Below, one piece after another: positions 9,357 through 18,798 of a stretch of DNA of 64,000 bases. Where the stretch lies: NCBI RefSeq assembly GCF_017876795.1, contig NZ_JAGIOR010000002.1, positions 558,001 to 622,000 of the forward strand, in the 5' to 3' direction. Position 1 is the stretch's first letter. Each line of letters opens with the position of its first letter. The notes beneath the pieces are model-generated. The model did no database searches. It was not told where the DNA came from and saw only the letters and a program-made list of their open reading frames with translations. The stretch is from Rhizobium leguminosarum (GTDB lineage Bacteria; Pseudomonadota; Alphaproteobacteria; Rhizobiales; Rhizobiaceae). The position numbers and the translations under genes were made by a program.

Positions 9357-10438
9357 GTATTCGTCCCAAGATAGTCGCACTGATGATGGGTACGGTCCTG
9401 ATCTCCTCCTGCACGCGGCAAGAGGACAACAAGGAAGAAGCGCCCCGTCCCGTGCTGTCGATGACAGTCAAGCAGACGCCTGCCACCAGTCTCAGCCTGA
9501 CCGGTACAGTCGAGCCGACGATCGAGACCGAGCTCGGCTTTAGGATTCTCGGGCGGATGATCGCCCGCAACGTCAATGTCGGAGATGTCGTCAAGAAGGG
9601 CGATATCGTCGCAGCCATCGATCCGGTGGCGCTGGAGCTTGCCGTGCGCAGCTCCCAGTCCGACGTGGAAAACAGCGACGCGCAGTTGAGGAACGCGGTG
9701 ACCACCGAGCAGCGCCAGCGCGCGCTGGTGGAATCGCGCTCCGGCACCGAAGCCTCGCTCGAAGAGGCCGAGCAGGCGAGACGATCGGCCACGGCTGCGG
9801 TCGCCAAGGCGCAGGCCAATCTCGACAAGGCCAATGAGCAGCTCGGCTATGCGCAGCTTCGTGCGGAATTCGACGGTGTGGTGACGGCGGCCTCGGCCGA
9901 GGTCGGGCAGGTCGTATCGGCCGGCCAGACGGTCGTGACCATCGCGCGGCCGGACAAGCGTGACGCCGTGGTCGACGTGCCGCAGGGCGCCGCCCAGAAA
10001 CTGAAGATCGGCGCGCCCTTCGAAGTGACGCTGCAGCTCGATCCTGCGATCCGCACGTCGGGGATCGTGCGCGAGATCGCGCCGGAGGCGGACACCTCCA
10101 CGCGCACGAGCCGAACGAAGATCGCACTTGCCGATCCGCCGGAGGCCTTCAGGCTCGGCGCCGTTATATCAGCCTCGGCCACCATCGCCGCCGATCCTGA
10201 GATCGTGCTGCCGTCGTCGGCAATCCTTGCCGGCACCGACGGCACGAGCGTCTGGATCGTCGACGTACCCGGCAAGAAAGTATCGCTGCGCCGCGTGAAG
10301 ATCGACGGCGACGTCGTCGAAGGCGGCACTGTCCGCATCGCAGAAGGGCTTGCCCCTGGAGATAGGGTGGCCGTGGCAGGCGTGCATAAACTTGAAGATG
10401 GCCAGGCCATCAGGATCGACCAGGAGATCAGCCAGTGA
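9353..10438 (+). CDS. Second RND efflux periplasmic adaptor, lipoprotein
   Basis: This 361-residue protein is paralogous in layout to the preceding one. It has a lipoprotein signal (VALMMGTVLISSC), a lipoyl half (LGFRILGRMIARNVNVGDVV), an alpha-hairpin of about 65 residues, a second lipoyl half (YAQLRAEFDGVVTAASAEVG) and beta-barrel domains. It starts at a GTG overlapping the previous stop and itself overlaps the pump gene by four bases. Two different adaptors before one pump suggest a hetero-oligomeric adaptor ring, as in a few RND systems such as MdtABC-like or TriABC-type pumps (TriABC uses two adaptors). No outer-membrane channel gene is present in the operon. Confidence 0.9.
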   Translation: MSIRPKIVALMMGTVLISSCTRQEDNKEEAPRPVLSMTVKQTPATSLSLTGTVEPTIETELGFRILGRMIARNVNVGDVVKKGDIVAAIDPVALELAVRSSQSDVENSDAQLRNAVTTEQRQRALVESRSGTEASLEEAEQARRSATAAVAKAQANLDKANEQLGYAQLRAEFDGVVTAASAEVGQVVSAGQTVVTIARPDKRDAVVDVPQGAAQKLKIGAPFEVTLQLDPAIRTSGIVREIAPEADTSTRTSRTKIALADPPEAFRLGAVISASATIAADPEIVLPSSAILAGTDGTSVWIVDVPGKKVSLRRVKIDGDVVEGGTVRIAEGLAPGDRVAVAGVHKLEDGQAIRIDQEISQ

Positions 10439-13400
10439 AGTCCTTCAACCTTTCCGACTGGGCGCTCAAACACCGTTCGCTCGTCTGGTACTTCATGATC
10501 GTCTTCATTCTCGCCGGCGCCTTCTCCTATTTGAACCTCGGCCGCGAGGAAGACCCGAACTTCACGATCAAGACAATGGTGATCACGGCGCAATGGCCCG
10601 GCGCTTCTGCCGAAGAGGTAACGCGCCAGGTGACCGACAGGATCGAGAAGAAGCTCCAGGAACTGGAGTCGCTCGACTACACCAAGAGCGAGACCGTCGC
10701 TGGCCAGACGACCGTCTTCGTCGAGCTGCTGCCGACCACCAAGGCTAGGGATGTCGCGCCGACCTGGCTGCGCATCCGCAACATGATCGCCGACATCAAG
10801 GGGGATTTTCCGAGCGGTGTTGTCGGTCCTTTCTTCAACGATCGCTTCGGCGACGTATTCGGGAATATCTATGCCTTCACCAGCGATGGGCTGACCCAGC
10901 GGCAACTTCGCGACCTCGTGGAAAACGCCCGCTCCGAGGTCCTGACTGTGCCCAATGTCGGTAAGGTCGACGTGGTCGGCGCTCAGGATGAGGCGATTTA
11001 TCTCGAATTCTCCACGCGCCAGATCGCAGCACTCGGCATCGACCAGCAGTCGGTCATCAGCACCCTGCAGGCGCAGAATGCCGTTACCCAGTCCGGCTTC
11101 GTCGATGCCGGGCCGGAGCGTATCGCCTTGCGGGTGAGCGGACAGTTCACCTCCGAGGAAAGCCTGCGGTCGATCAACCTTCGCATCAACGACCGCTTCT
11201 TTCCGTTGACCGACGTCGCCACGATCAAGCGCGGCTATGTCGATCCGCCATCGGCGCTGTTCCGCTTCAATGGTGAACCGGCGATCGGGCTTGCAATCGG
11301 CATGAAGCAGGGCGCCAATCTGCTGGCGTTCGGCGAGGCGCTGGACGCGCAGATGAAACACGTCGTTGCCGATCTTCCGATCGGTGTCGATGTCCACCGC
11401 GTTTCCGATCAGCCGGCCGTCGTCGACGAAGCGGTTTCGGGGTTCACCCGGGCGCTCTTCGAAGCGATCGCCATCGTGCTCGTCATCAGTTTCATCAGCC
11501 TCGGCCTGCGCGCCGGCATGGTGGTGGCGATTTCCATTCCTCTCGTGCTCGCCATCACCTTCGTGGTGATGGAATATTCCGGCATCTCGCTGCAGCGTAT
11601 TTCGCTCGGCGCGCTCATCATCGCGCTCGGACTGCTCGTCGACGACGCTATGATTGCCGTCGAGATGATGGTGGCCCGTCTGGAAGCGGGCGACGATCTG
11701 AAGAAGGCCGCCACTCACGTCTATACGTCGACGGCTTTTCCGATGCTGACGGGAACGCTCGTCACCGTCGCGGGCTTCATTCCCGTTGGTCTCAACAACA
11801 GCGCCGCCGGCGAATTCACGTTCACGCTTTTCGTGGTCATCGCGGTTTCGCTGGTCGTTTCCTGGATCGTGGCTGTGCTGTTCACGCCGCTTCTCGGCGT
11901 CACCATTCTGCCGAAGACCATGAAGTCGTACCACGAGAAGAAGGGCCGCTTCGCCTCCTTCTTCTCCCGGCTTCTGGGGCTGGCGATGCGCTGGCGCTGG
12001 ATCACCATCGTGCTCACCGTCGGCGTGTTCGGCCTCTCGGTCGGCGGCATGGGGCTGGTGCAGCAGCAGTTCTTCCCGAACTCGGATAGGACCGAGCTCG
12101 TCATCGACTGGAACCTGCCGCACAACAGTTCGATCGCCGAGACCAACAGGCAGATGGCTAAGTTCGAAAAGGAGATGCTGGCCGGCAACAAGGACATCGA
12201 TCACTGGACGACGTATGTCGGTCAGGGCGCGCCGCGCTTCATCCTCTCCTTCGATGTGCAGACACCTGATGTCTCGTTCGGACAGACGGTGATCGTCACC
12301 AAGGGGCTTGACGTGCGTGACAAGGTGCGCACGGAACTGCAGGGCTATCTGACGAAAACCTTCCCCGGCACCGACGCCTTCGTCAAGCTTCTCGACATCG
12401 GCCCGCCAGTGGGCAAGCCGGTCCAGTACCGGATCAGCGGCCCCGACGTTCAAAAGGTGCGCGACATCTCCCAGCAATTTGCCGGCGTCGTCGGTTCGCA
12501 TCCGCTGCTGTCGAATATGGTGCTGGATTGGAACGAGCCCTCCCGCGTGGTCAAGGTCGATGTGCTGCAGGACAAAGCGCGCCAGCTCGGTGTCTCCTCC
12601 GAAGACATCGCAACCGCCCTCAACGGCATCGTCGAAGGCTCGACGGCGACGCAGGTACGCGACGACATCTATCTCGTCAACGTCATCGGGCGGGCCAGCG
12701 CATCCGAGCGTGGTTCCCTCCAGACGCTGCAGAACCTTCAGCTCTCCACTTCCAACGGCAAGGTCGTGCCGCTCTCGGCCGTCGCGAATTTCCGCTACGA
12801 ACTCGAGCAGCCGACGATCTGGCGTCGCGACCGGCAGCCCACCATCACGCTCAAGGCGGCCGTCATCGGTTCGACGCAGCCGGCCACGATCGTCGACCAG
12901 CTGAAGCCGAAGGTTGAGGAATTCCAAAAGAACCTGCCTGTCGGATACAAGGTGGAGATCGGCGGCGCGGTCGAATCCAGCGCCGACGCGCAAGGGCCGA
13001 TCGCGGCGGTCGCTCCGATGATGCTGTTCGTGATGGCGACGATCCTGATGATCCAGCTGCAGAGCTTCAGCCGCCTCTTCCTGGTCTTCGCGGTGGCGCC
13101 GACGGCTCTGATCGGCGTGGTTGCGGCGCTGTTGCTGAGCCATGCGCCGATGGGCTTCGTCGCGATCCTCGGTGTGCTGGCGCTGATCGGTATCCTGATC
13201 CGTAACTCCGTCATCCTCGTCGTGCAGATCGAGCATCTGCGCGCCGAAGGTGTCCCGGCCTGGCAGGCGGTCATCGAGGCGACCGAACACCGCATGCGGC
13301 CGATCATGCTGACGGCCGCGGCGGCCACCCTCGCGCTGATCCCGATCTCGCGCGAGATATTCTGGGGACCGATGGCCTACGCCATGATGGGCGGCATCGT

Positions 13401-13506
13401 TGTGGGAACTGCGCTCACCCTGCTGTTCCTGCCGGCGCTCTACGTCGCCTGGTTCAGGATACCAAGGGATAACGGCGCCCAGGCCGATGCCGCGGCAGCG
13501 GCATGA
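10435..13506 (+). CDS. RND-family efflux pump, inner-membrane transporter (AcrB/HAE1 class)
   Basis: This 1023-residue proton-driven pump has the normal length for the hydrophobe/amphiphile efflux class. Helix 1 is near residues 13-33. The porter domain begins at WPGASAEEVTRQVTDRIEKK. The characteristic helix 4 motif is GLLVDDAMIAVEMMVARLE (two adjacent acidic residues of the proton relay). A second periplasmic domain precedes a second block of six helices ending in FLPALYVAWFRI. It starts at a GTG overlapping the second adaptor. With the TetR gene it forms a classic inducible efflux unit; the sequence is closer to the MexF/TriC-like and uncharacterised rhizobial groups than to AcrB itself, judging by eye only. 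Confidence 0.93.
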   Translation: MKSFNLSDWALKHRSLVWYFMIVFILAGAFSYLNLGREEDPNFTIKTMVITAQWPGASAEEVTRQVTDRIEKKLQELESLDYTKSETVAGQTTVFVELLPTTKARDVAPTWLRIRNMIADIKGDFPSGVVGPFFNDRFGDVFGNIYAFTSDGLTQRQLRDLVENARSEVLTVPNVGKVDVVGAQDEAIYLEFSTRQIAALGIDQQSVISTLQAQNAVTQSGFVDAGPERIALRVSGQFTSEESLRSINLRINDRFFPLTDVATIKRGYVDPPSALFRFNGEPAIGLAIGMKQGANLLAFGEALDAQMKHVVADLPIGVDVHRVSDQPAVVDEAVSGFTRALFEAIAIVLVISFISLGLRAGMVVAISIPLVLAITFVVMEYSGISLQRISLGALIIALGLLVDDAMIAVEMMVARLEAGDDLKKAATHVYTSTAFPMLTGTLVTVAGFIPVGLNNSAAGEFTFTLFVVIAVSLVVSWIVAVLFTPLLGVTILPKTMKSYHEKKGRFASFFSRLLGLAMRWRWITIVLTVGVFGLSVGGMGLVQQQFFPNSDRTELVIDWNLPHNSSIAETNRQMAKFEKEMLAGNKDIDHWTTYVGQGAPRFILSFDVQTPDVSFGQTVIVTKGLDVRDKVRTELQGYLTKTFPGTDAFVKLLDIGPPVGKPVQYRISGPDVQKVRDISQQFAGVVGSHPLLSNMVLDWNEPSRVVKVDVLQDKARQLGVSSEDIATALNGIVEGSTATQVRDDIYLVNVIGRASASERGSLQTLQNLQLSTSNGKVVPLSAVANFRYELEQPTIWRRDRQPTITLKAAVIGSTQPATIVDQLKPKVEEFQKNLPVGYKVEIGGAVESSADAQGPIAAVAPMMLFVMATILMIQLQSFSRLFLVFAVAPTALIGVVAALLLSHAPMGFVAILGVLALIGILIRNSVILVVQIEHLRAEGVPAWQAVIEATEHRMRPIMLTAAAATLALIPISREIFWGPMAYAMMGGIVVGTALTLLFLPALYVAWFRIPRDNGAQADAAAAA

Positions 13507-13676
13507 GGAAGGCCAATAGCTACTTCATGCCGCCGTGGCTGCAACACGGACTGGAACGCAATGCGTGGGATGGCACAGCGATTGCCATCCCACGCGGGAG
13601 CAGGCATGGCGTTCCGAGGGACGACATGGGCAAAGCCACACTCTCGACCGCCTTCAGCCTTTGGAAGTATGGATCG

Positions 13677-14872
13677 ATGGCGGAGCGGCATTCCCGAGGG
13701 TTGTCGAAGGCAACTCCTCCTGGCCTGCCGAGAATCGCTGCGGCCATCATCGGCGGCATCGCCCTGGCGATGCTTGGCGGCTGCGCCACGCGGCCATCGC
13801 CGGATGTCCTGCAACCCGTTCATCTCGATAAACCCGTTTCGCTGAACGAGCAGGTTCATGGCGAGAAAGCGCCGGACCGGGTGAGGGTCCTCGCCGCTAC
13901 GAATCGCACCCCCGACAGCATGCGCGGCGGTTTCGGCAGCGCATGGGCCGAGACGCTCACCTATGAGGAGTACGAGTTTTCCGTTCCTCCCGACCGAAAG
14001 GATACGGCGATCACCTATCCGACCGCGAAGCCGGATCCCGAACGGCAATTTGCCGTCATCGAACGCGAACAGCTGCCGAAGGACGCCTTCGTGCAACAGG
14101 CACTCCGTTCCGTGCAGGCCGACGGCACCGTCGGCGTCTTCGTGCATGGCTACAACTACAGTTACCAGGAGGCGCTTTATCGCACCGCGCAGATCGCCGC
14201 GGATGCGAATATACCGGGTGCTCCGATTCTGTTTTCCTGGCCTTCGGCTGCAGCCGTCGCCGGCTATGTCGCCGACCGCGATGCGGCCCTCTCCTCGCGC
14301 AGCGAACTCGCCTCGCTCGTCACGTCCCTCTCGGCTTCGGGCAAGGTGAAGCGCATTGTCCTTTTCGGGCACAGCATGGGCGGGTTCCTGGTTATGGAAA
14401 CGGTGCGCCACTCAAGCTGCAGCATCGCGACGATGTTATCGGCAAACTGGCAGTGTTGCTCGCCGCCCCCGACATCGATGTCGACGTTTTCCGCGCCCAG
14501 CTGAAGGACGTCGGGCGGATGCCGATCCCAATATCGCTTCTCGTTTCGAAGGACGACCGGGCGCTGGTGGCCTCAAGTTTCATCGTCGGAGAGCGGCCGC
14601 GCGTCGGACGCCTCGATTTCGACGATCCCGTCGTCGAGGAGGCTGCCGTGAAGGAAAGGCTTCGGGTCATCGACATCACGTCGATCCAAGCGTCCGACGG
14701 GCTGGGGCACGACCGCTACGCATCTCTCGCCAGGTTCGGCGCGCAGCTCGCCTCCTTCGAGAGCGGCAGGCGTTCGACCGCCGGTGACGTCGGCGCCTAC
14801 GTCTTCGACGCCGCAGGTGCCGCGGTTGCAAGCCCGTTTCGCCTGGCTGGACGTGTCGTCGGCTCGCAGTGA
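13677..14872 (+). pseudogene. Alpha/beta hydrolase lipoprotein (DUF900-like), frameshifted
   Basis: The first frame encodes a signal with lipobox (GIALAMLGGC), a conserved middle section and the nucleophile elbow GHSMGGFLVMETVR near 14370-14408. The sense then continues in another frame as LKLQHRDDVIGKLAVLLAAP, read from 14411 to the stop at 14870-14872. Continuous homology needs one extra base at about 14409-14410, so a single base is missing relative to an intact gene; read as it stands, the protein would end at 14504. The family (DUF900 hydrolases) has a Ser in GxSxG and acts in the cell envelope or periplasm. The start could be the ATG at 13677, 13626 or 13503. A sequencing error would explain it equally well. 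Confidence 0.72.
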
Positions 14873-15031
14873 AAGCCTTCGGCTAGTGACCGATCCAACT
14901 CTGGCGATGGCTAATTCTCAGGCATCGCCAAGAGATGTGCATAATGTGACTATTAAATTGTCAGATGCATAAAGGAGGAGCAGACTTCCGGCTGTGGTCG
15001 ATTTGACCTCAGGGGATATGGGAGGGCATTC

Positions 15032-16483
15032 ATGAGCATTCGAAATCCGTCTCCCTCGTTGTACAACGAGGATCTTGCACCCGCCGAGGAGCGCAAATGG
15101 GGTGCATTCAGTATCTTTAACGTCTGGACATCTGATGTTCACAGCCTGTGGGGCTACTATCTGGCGGCGAGCCTGTTCCTACTGTGCGGCAGCTTCGTCA
15201 ATTTTGTCATCGCCATAGGCATCGGCTCCCTGGTCATCTTCGTGCTCATGAGCCTGGTTGGTAATGCCGGCGTGCGCACGGGCGTACCTTTTCCGGTGCT
15301 GGCGCGCGCCTCCTTCGGCACCTTCGGGGCGAATGTTCCGGCCCTGGTTCGGGCGGTGGTCGCCTGCTTCTGGTACGGCGCGCAGACCGCCGCCGCATCC
15401 GGCGCCATCGTTGCCTTGCTGATCCGCAACGGCAGCCTGCTCGCCTTTCATCAGAACAGTCATTTCCTCGGCCACTCGACCCTCGAGGTCATCTGCTATG
15501 TGATCGTCTGGGCGCTGCAACTGCTGATCATTCAGCGGGGCATGGAAACGGTTCGCAAGTTCCAGGATTGGGCAGGTCCCGCTGTCTGGATCATGATGCT
15601 GATCCTTGCGGTTTATCTGGTAGTCAAATCAGGTACGTTCTCCTTCGGTGCCGAGATCCCGCGCGACGTGCTGATCGAGAAGACCAAGGATGCCGGCGTG
15701 CCGGGCGAGCCAGGCTCGGTCGCAGCGCTTGCCGCCGTGGCCGCTACCTGGATCACCTATTTCGCGGCGCTCTACCTGAATTTTTGCGATTTCTCGCGTT
15801 ACGCAACGAATGAAAAGGCGCTCAGGAAAGGCAATCTTTGGGGACTGCCTATCAATCTACTGGCGTTCTGCCTCGTCGCAGGTGTGACGACCACCGCCGC
15901 CTTTACCGTCTACGGGGAGGTCCTGCTGCATCCGGAAATGATATCGGCGAAATTCGAAAGCTGGTTCCTGGCGCTGCTTGCGGCACTGACATTTGCGATC
16001 GCAACGCTGGGCATCAATGTCGTGGCGAATTTCGTGTCACCGGCCTTCGACTTCGCCAATGTGTTCCCGCGCCAGATCAACTTCAAACGCGGGGGTTATA
16101 TCGCCGCAATGATCGCCCTGGTGCTTTACCCGTTTGCCCCCTGGGAGACGGGTGCGGCGCATTTCGTCAATTTCATCGGATCGACGATGGGACCGATCTT
16201 CGGCGTCATGATGGCGGACTACTATCTCATCCGGAAGAGCCAGCTGAACGTCGAGGCGCTCTACCAGGAGAATGGCGAATTCCGCTTCCAGAACGGATGG
16301 CACGGCAATGCCTTCATCGCATTCGCGGTCGGCGCGCTGTTCTCCTCGATCCTGCCGACCTTCACCAGCATCCTGCCGGATTGGTGGGGTACCTATGGCT
16401 GGTTCTTCGGCGTCGGAATCGGCGGGGCGATCTATTTCGTGCTGAGAATGGGCGCGCGGCGCAATCCAGCCTTCGCGTCATGA
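15032..16483 (+). CDS. NCS1-family nucleobase:cation symporter
   Basis: This 483-residue inner-membrane transporter has about twelve hydrophobic helices. NCS1 markers include the N-terminal NVWTSDVHSLWGYYLAASLF, the segment GVPFPVLARASFGTFGANVP and a long loop with FARFV-like FCDFSRYATNEKAL. Known members carry hydantoins, allantoin, cytosine, uracil or thiamine-like compounds with H+ or Na+. Its start follows GGGAGGG at good spacing. It stands alone between the broken hydrolase and a terminator, with no catabolic gene nearby to name the substrate. Confidence 0.9.
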   Translation: MSIRNPSPSLYNEDLAPAEERKWGAFSIFNVWTSDVHSLWGYYLAASLFLLCGSFVNFVIAIGIGSLVIFVLMSLVGNAGVRTGVPFPVLARASFGTFGANVPALVRAVVACFWYGAQTAAASGAIVALLIRNGSLLAFHQNSHFLGHSTLEVICYVIVWALQLLIIQRGMETVRKFQDWAGPAVWIMMLILAVYLVVKSGTFSFGAEIPRDVLIEKTKDAGVPGEPGSVAALAAVAATWITYFAALYLNFCDFSRYATNEKALRKGNLWGLPINLLAFCLVAGVTTTAAFTVYGEVLLHPEMISAKFESWFLALLAALTFAIATLGINVVANFVSPAFDFANVFPRQINFKRGGYIAAMIALVLYPFAPWETGAAHFVNFIGSTMGPIFGVMMADYYLIRKSQLNVEALYQENGEFRFQNGWHGNAFIAFAVGALFSSILPTFTSILPDWWGTYGWFFGVGIGGAIYFVLRMGARRNPAFAS

Positions 16484-16489
16484 CAAACG

Positions 16490-16518
16490 AAAGGCGCCCA
16501 GCATTGCCGGGCGCCTTT
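16490..16518. terminator. Rho-independent (bidirectional) terminator
   Basis: A perfect 10-bp stem (AAAGGCGCCC with GGGCGCCTTT) closes a nine-base loop, with A and T at the outer ends so that it can work on both strands. It lies seven bases after the NCS1 stop and 22 before the chemoreceptor stop of the opposite strand. Confidence 0.85.
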
Positions 16519-16540
16519 GTCGGTTCCTGTTGCCGATAGT

Positions 16541-18283
16541 TCAGCGGCGTGCGGCAACCGCATGCACCGTTGCGCGGGCCATTGGTTGCTCCATCGTTCT
16601 AGCCGTGGAGCGAAGGGCTGAGGATTGGCTAGATGCGGCGTCGTCGAGCCTGAACTGGCTGATGAGCTCGCGCAGCGTCTGGGCTTGCTGGGTTAGCGAA
16701 TCGGAGGCAGCGGTCGATTGCTCCACCATGGCCGCGTTCTGTTGCGTGGTCTGATCCATGCGATTGACGGCGACGTTGACTTCGCTGAGGCCGACCGACT
16801 GCTCTTTCGCCGAGGTGGCGATCGAATCCATATGGTGATTGATCTGGCTGATGAAGCCACCAATGGTCTTCAGGGCCTGACCGGTGTCGCGCACGAGCTT
16901 GACACCGCTTTCCACCTCTTTCGACGAGTTCTGGATAAGACCCTTAATCTCCTTGGCAGCCGTCGCAGAACGCTGTGCAAGTTCGCGTACCTCCTGGGCG
17001 ACGACGGCAAAGCCCTTGCCGGCCTCGCCGGCTCTTGCCGCTTCCACGCCGGCATTCAGCGCGAGAAGATTGGTCTGGAATGCAATTTCATCGATGACGC
17101 TGATGATGTTGGAAATCTGCTGCGACGAGGTCTCGATCCGCCCCATTGCCTCTTCGGCGTGGGACACGACCTCGGCGGAGATGCCGGCGCTGCGATTTGC
17201 CTCCGTGGCAACCGTGCGCGTCTCTTCGGTTCGCTTGCTGGAGTTCGACACATTCGCCGTGATCTCTTCCAGTGCAGCCGCAGTTTCTTCGAGCGACGCT
17301 GCCTGCTCCTCCGTGCGCTTTGAAAGATCGCCCGCACCCGAGGAGATCTCCCGCGAGCCTTCATCGATCGTGCCGATGCTTTCGGAAATCGCTCGAAGCG
17401 TTGTGCCAAGCTGCGTGACGGACTGATTGAAGTCATGGCGCAGCGCCTCGAAGTCGGGGGCGAAGGCCTCGTTGAGCTGGAAGGCCAGGTCGCCCGCGGC
17501 CAAACGCTTTAGACCGGCGGCGAGGCCCGAGGTGGCGATGCGTAGCCGCTCCGAGGCGTCGGCGCGGTCGGCAAACGGGATCTCCGAACCGGTGTCCCCC
17601 TCGGCCAGCCCCCGCATCGAAGCGGTGATGACGGTAATCGGATTGGCGATGCTCGTCAGCACGAAGGCGACAGCGCCGAGAACGAGCAATCCGGCAACAC
17701 CGATCGTTGCAATCAGGTAGAATTCTATGGAGGCGAAGGTTTCTGTGCTGAGGTCGGCGGCCTTCTTGCTGCCGATGACGTTCAATTCGACCAGGGCCGC
17801 CGTGGCTTCCTTGAGCTTGTCCGAATAAGAGCGCATCCCTGCGCCGAGGTATTTCCCGGCTTCTTCGGTCTTGTTGGCGCGGGAAAGATCGAGCAACTGC
17901 GAGCTACTGGCGATGTAGCCTTCGACGCTTTCCTTGATCGTCTTGATTAACTCGCGCTCGTGGTCGGATGAAGCCAGCGGAAGATAGGCGTCCGCCGATT
18001 TGCGAATCGCATCCTCGGCGACCTTGATGGCCTCTTCGCGTGTTTTCTTTTCCGCCTCCGTCTGTGCGATGATGTGATCGCGGTAAACGAGGCGCAAATT
18101 CGTCATGGCGAGATTGATCGCCTGAGAGGCCTGCACGCTCGGCAGCCAGTCGGTTGCAATTTCTTCGGTGGAGCCGTTCGTCTTGCGAAGACCGTCGACC
18201 GCGAGATAGGCGACAAGACCGAACAGAAGAGCTATGCCACTGAAAATCAACAGTAAACTGGATTTGATGTTTGGGCGACGCAT
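16541..18283 (-). CDS. Methyl-accepting chemotaxis protein
   Basis: This 580-residue transmembrane chemoreceptor has TM1 at residues about 8-28 and a periplasmic four-helix-bundle sensor (30-185). TM2 is near 190-212 ([20 protein letters not shown]), followed by HAMP and the cytoplasmic signalling hairpin. The tip is [20 protein letters not shown] followed by [20 protein letters not shown]. No C-terminal CheR/CheB-binding pentapeptide is seen. Between TM2 and the hairpin the first HAMP helix ([20 protein letters not shown]) runs directly into [20 protein letters not shown], so the linker that rhizobial relatives carry here, as I recall them, seems contracted. Ligand unknown; no che gene is adjacent. 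Confidence 0.93.
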   Translation of the reverse strand: MRRPNIKSSLLLIFSGIALLFGLVAYLAVDGLRKTNGSTEEIATDWLPSVQASQAINLAMTNLRLVYRDHIIAQTEAEKKTREEAIKVAEDAIRKSADAYLPLASSDHERELIKTIKESVEGYIASSSQLLDLSRANKTEEAGKYLGAGMRSYSDKLKEATAALVELNVIGSKKAADLSTETFASIEFYLIATIGVAGLLVLGAVAFVLTSIANPITVITASMRGLAEGDTGSEIPFADRADASERLRIATSGLAAGLKRLAAGDLAFQLNEAFAPDFEALRHDFNQSVTQLGTTLRAISESIGTIDEGSREISSGAGDLSKRTEEQAASLEETAAALEEITANVSNSSKRTEETRTVATEANRSAGISAEVVSHAEEAMGRIETSSQQISNIISVIDEIAFQTNLLALNAGVEAARAGEAGKGFAVVAQEVRELAQRSATAAKEIKGLIQNSSKEVESGVKLVRDTGQALKTIGGFISQINHHMDSIATSAKEQSVGLSEVNVAVNRMDQTTQQNAAMVEQSTAASDSLTQQAQTLRELISQFRLDDAASSQSSALRSTARTMEQPMARATVHAVAARR

Positions 18284-18798
18284 TGAAAGTCCTCGATCGA
18301 ACTTCCGGCTTCAGGCCGGACTGGATGAGGAGTTTCTAACAAAAACAATTTAACGATTTGCTCAATATGTAAAACGCCGTTTACCACCTTTTTGGAAAGC
18401 CGACGCCGTTTTCACGCAAAACATATCCCGAAGGCGCCGGAAATGTTTAGCGATGCGTCGCCGGAGCTGAGAAGAGCCAGGTATGGTGAAGCGCATATTT
18501 TTTGCCCTTGTTGCACCGATCATTCCCATGCAGGTCGCCGTTTTGCAACCTGCCGATGAGGCGCAGGCGGCCAAAGTCCGCTCCATCGCCCAACTTCGAT
18601 CGGAAGGCGTGCCGACTATCGATCATCTCACGGTCATGTATTGCTCCGCGCCTTGGCACGATCAAGGCGCTAGGTCAGCCTTGGGCATCGAGGCGGATGC
18701 ATGTTTTGCGAAATAGCATTATGATGGGCTGACCGCCTGACCGGCAGACGGATGGGCCACGGATATGTGATCCGTGCGGGAATGGAGGACGGCACGAT
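18284..18798. other. Intergenic region, 515 bp, with one doubtful small reading frame
   Basis: This lies between the divergent chemoreceptor and CorA genes and should hold both promoters. The AT-rich part just upstream of the chemoreceptor (18331-18375) is the best promoter candidate for that gene. A 77-codon frame on the plus strand (18483-18716) begins MVKRIFFALVAPIIPMQVAV and contains AQLRSEGVPTIDHL, which faintly resembles the start of DUF4272 proteins. It has no clear ribosome site and could be a decayed fragment. Nothing else was recognised. Confidence 0.4.

Noticed and set aside
9847..13290. Very long open frame on the minus strand (over 1100 codons) opposite the RND genes
   Set aside because: It is antisense to clear adaptor and pump genes, is full of Arg, Asp and His from high-GC codon shadow, and has no recognisable domain.
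18483..18716. 77-codon frame between the chemoreceptor and CorA genes
   Set aside because: It has no clear ribosome site and only a faint family resemblance; kept as part of the intergenic description.
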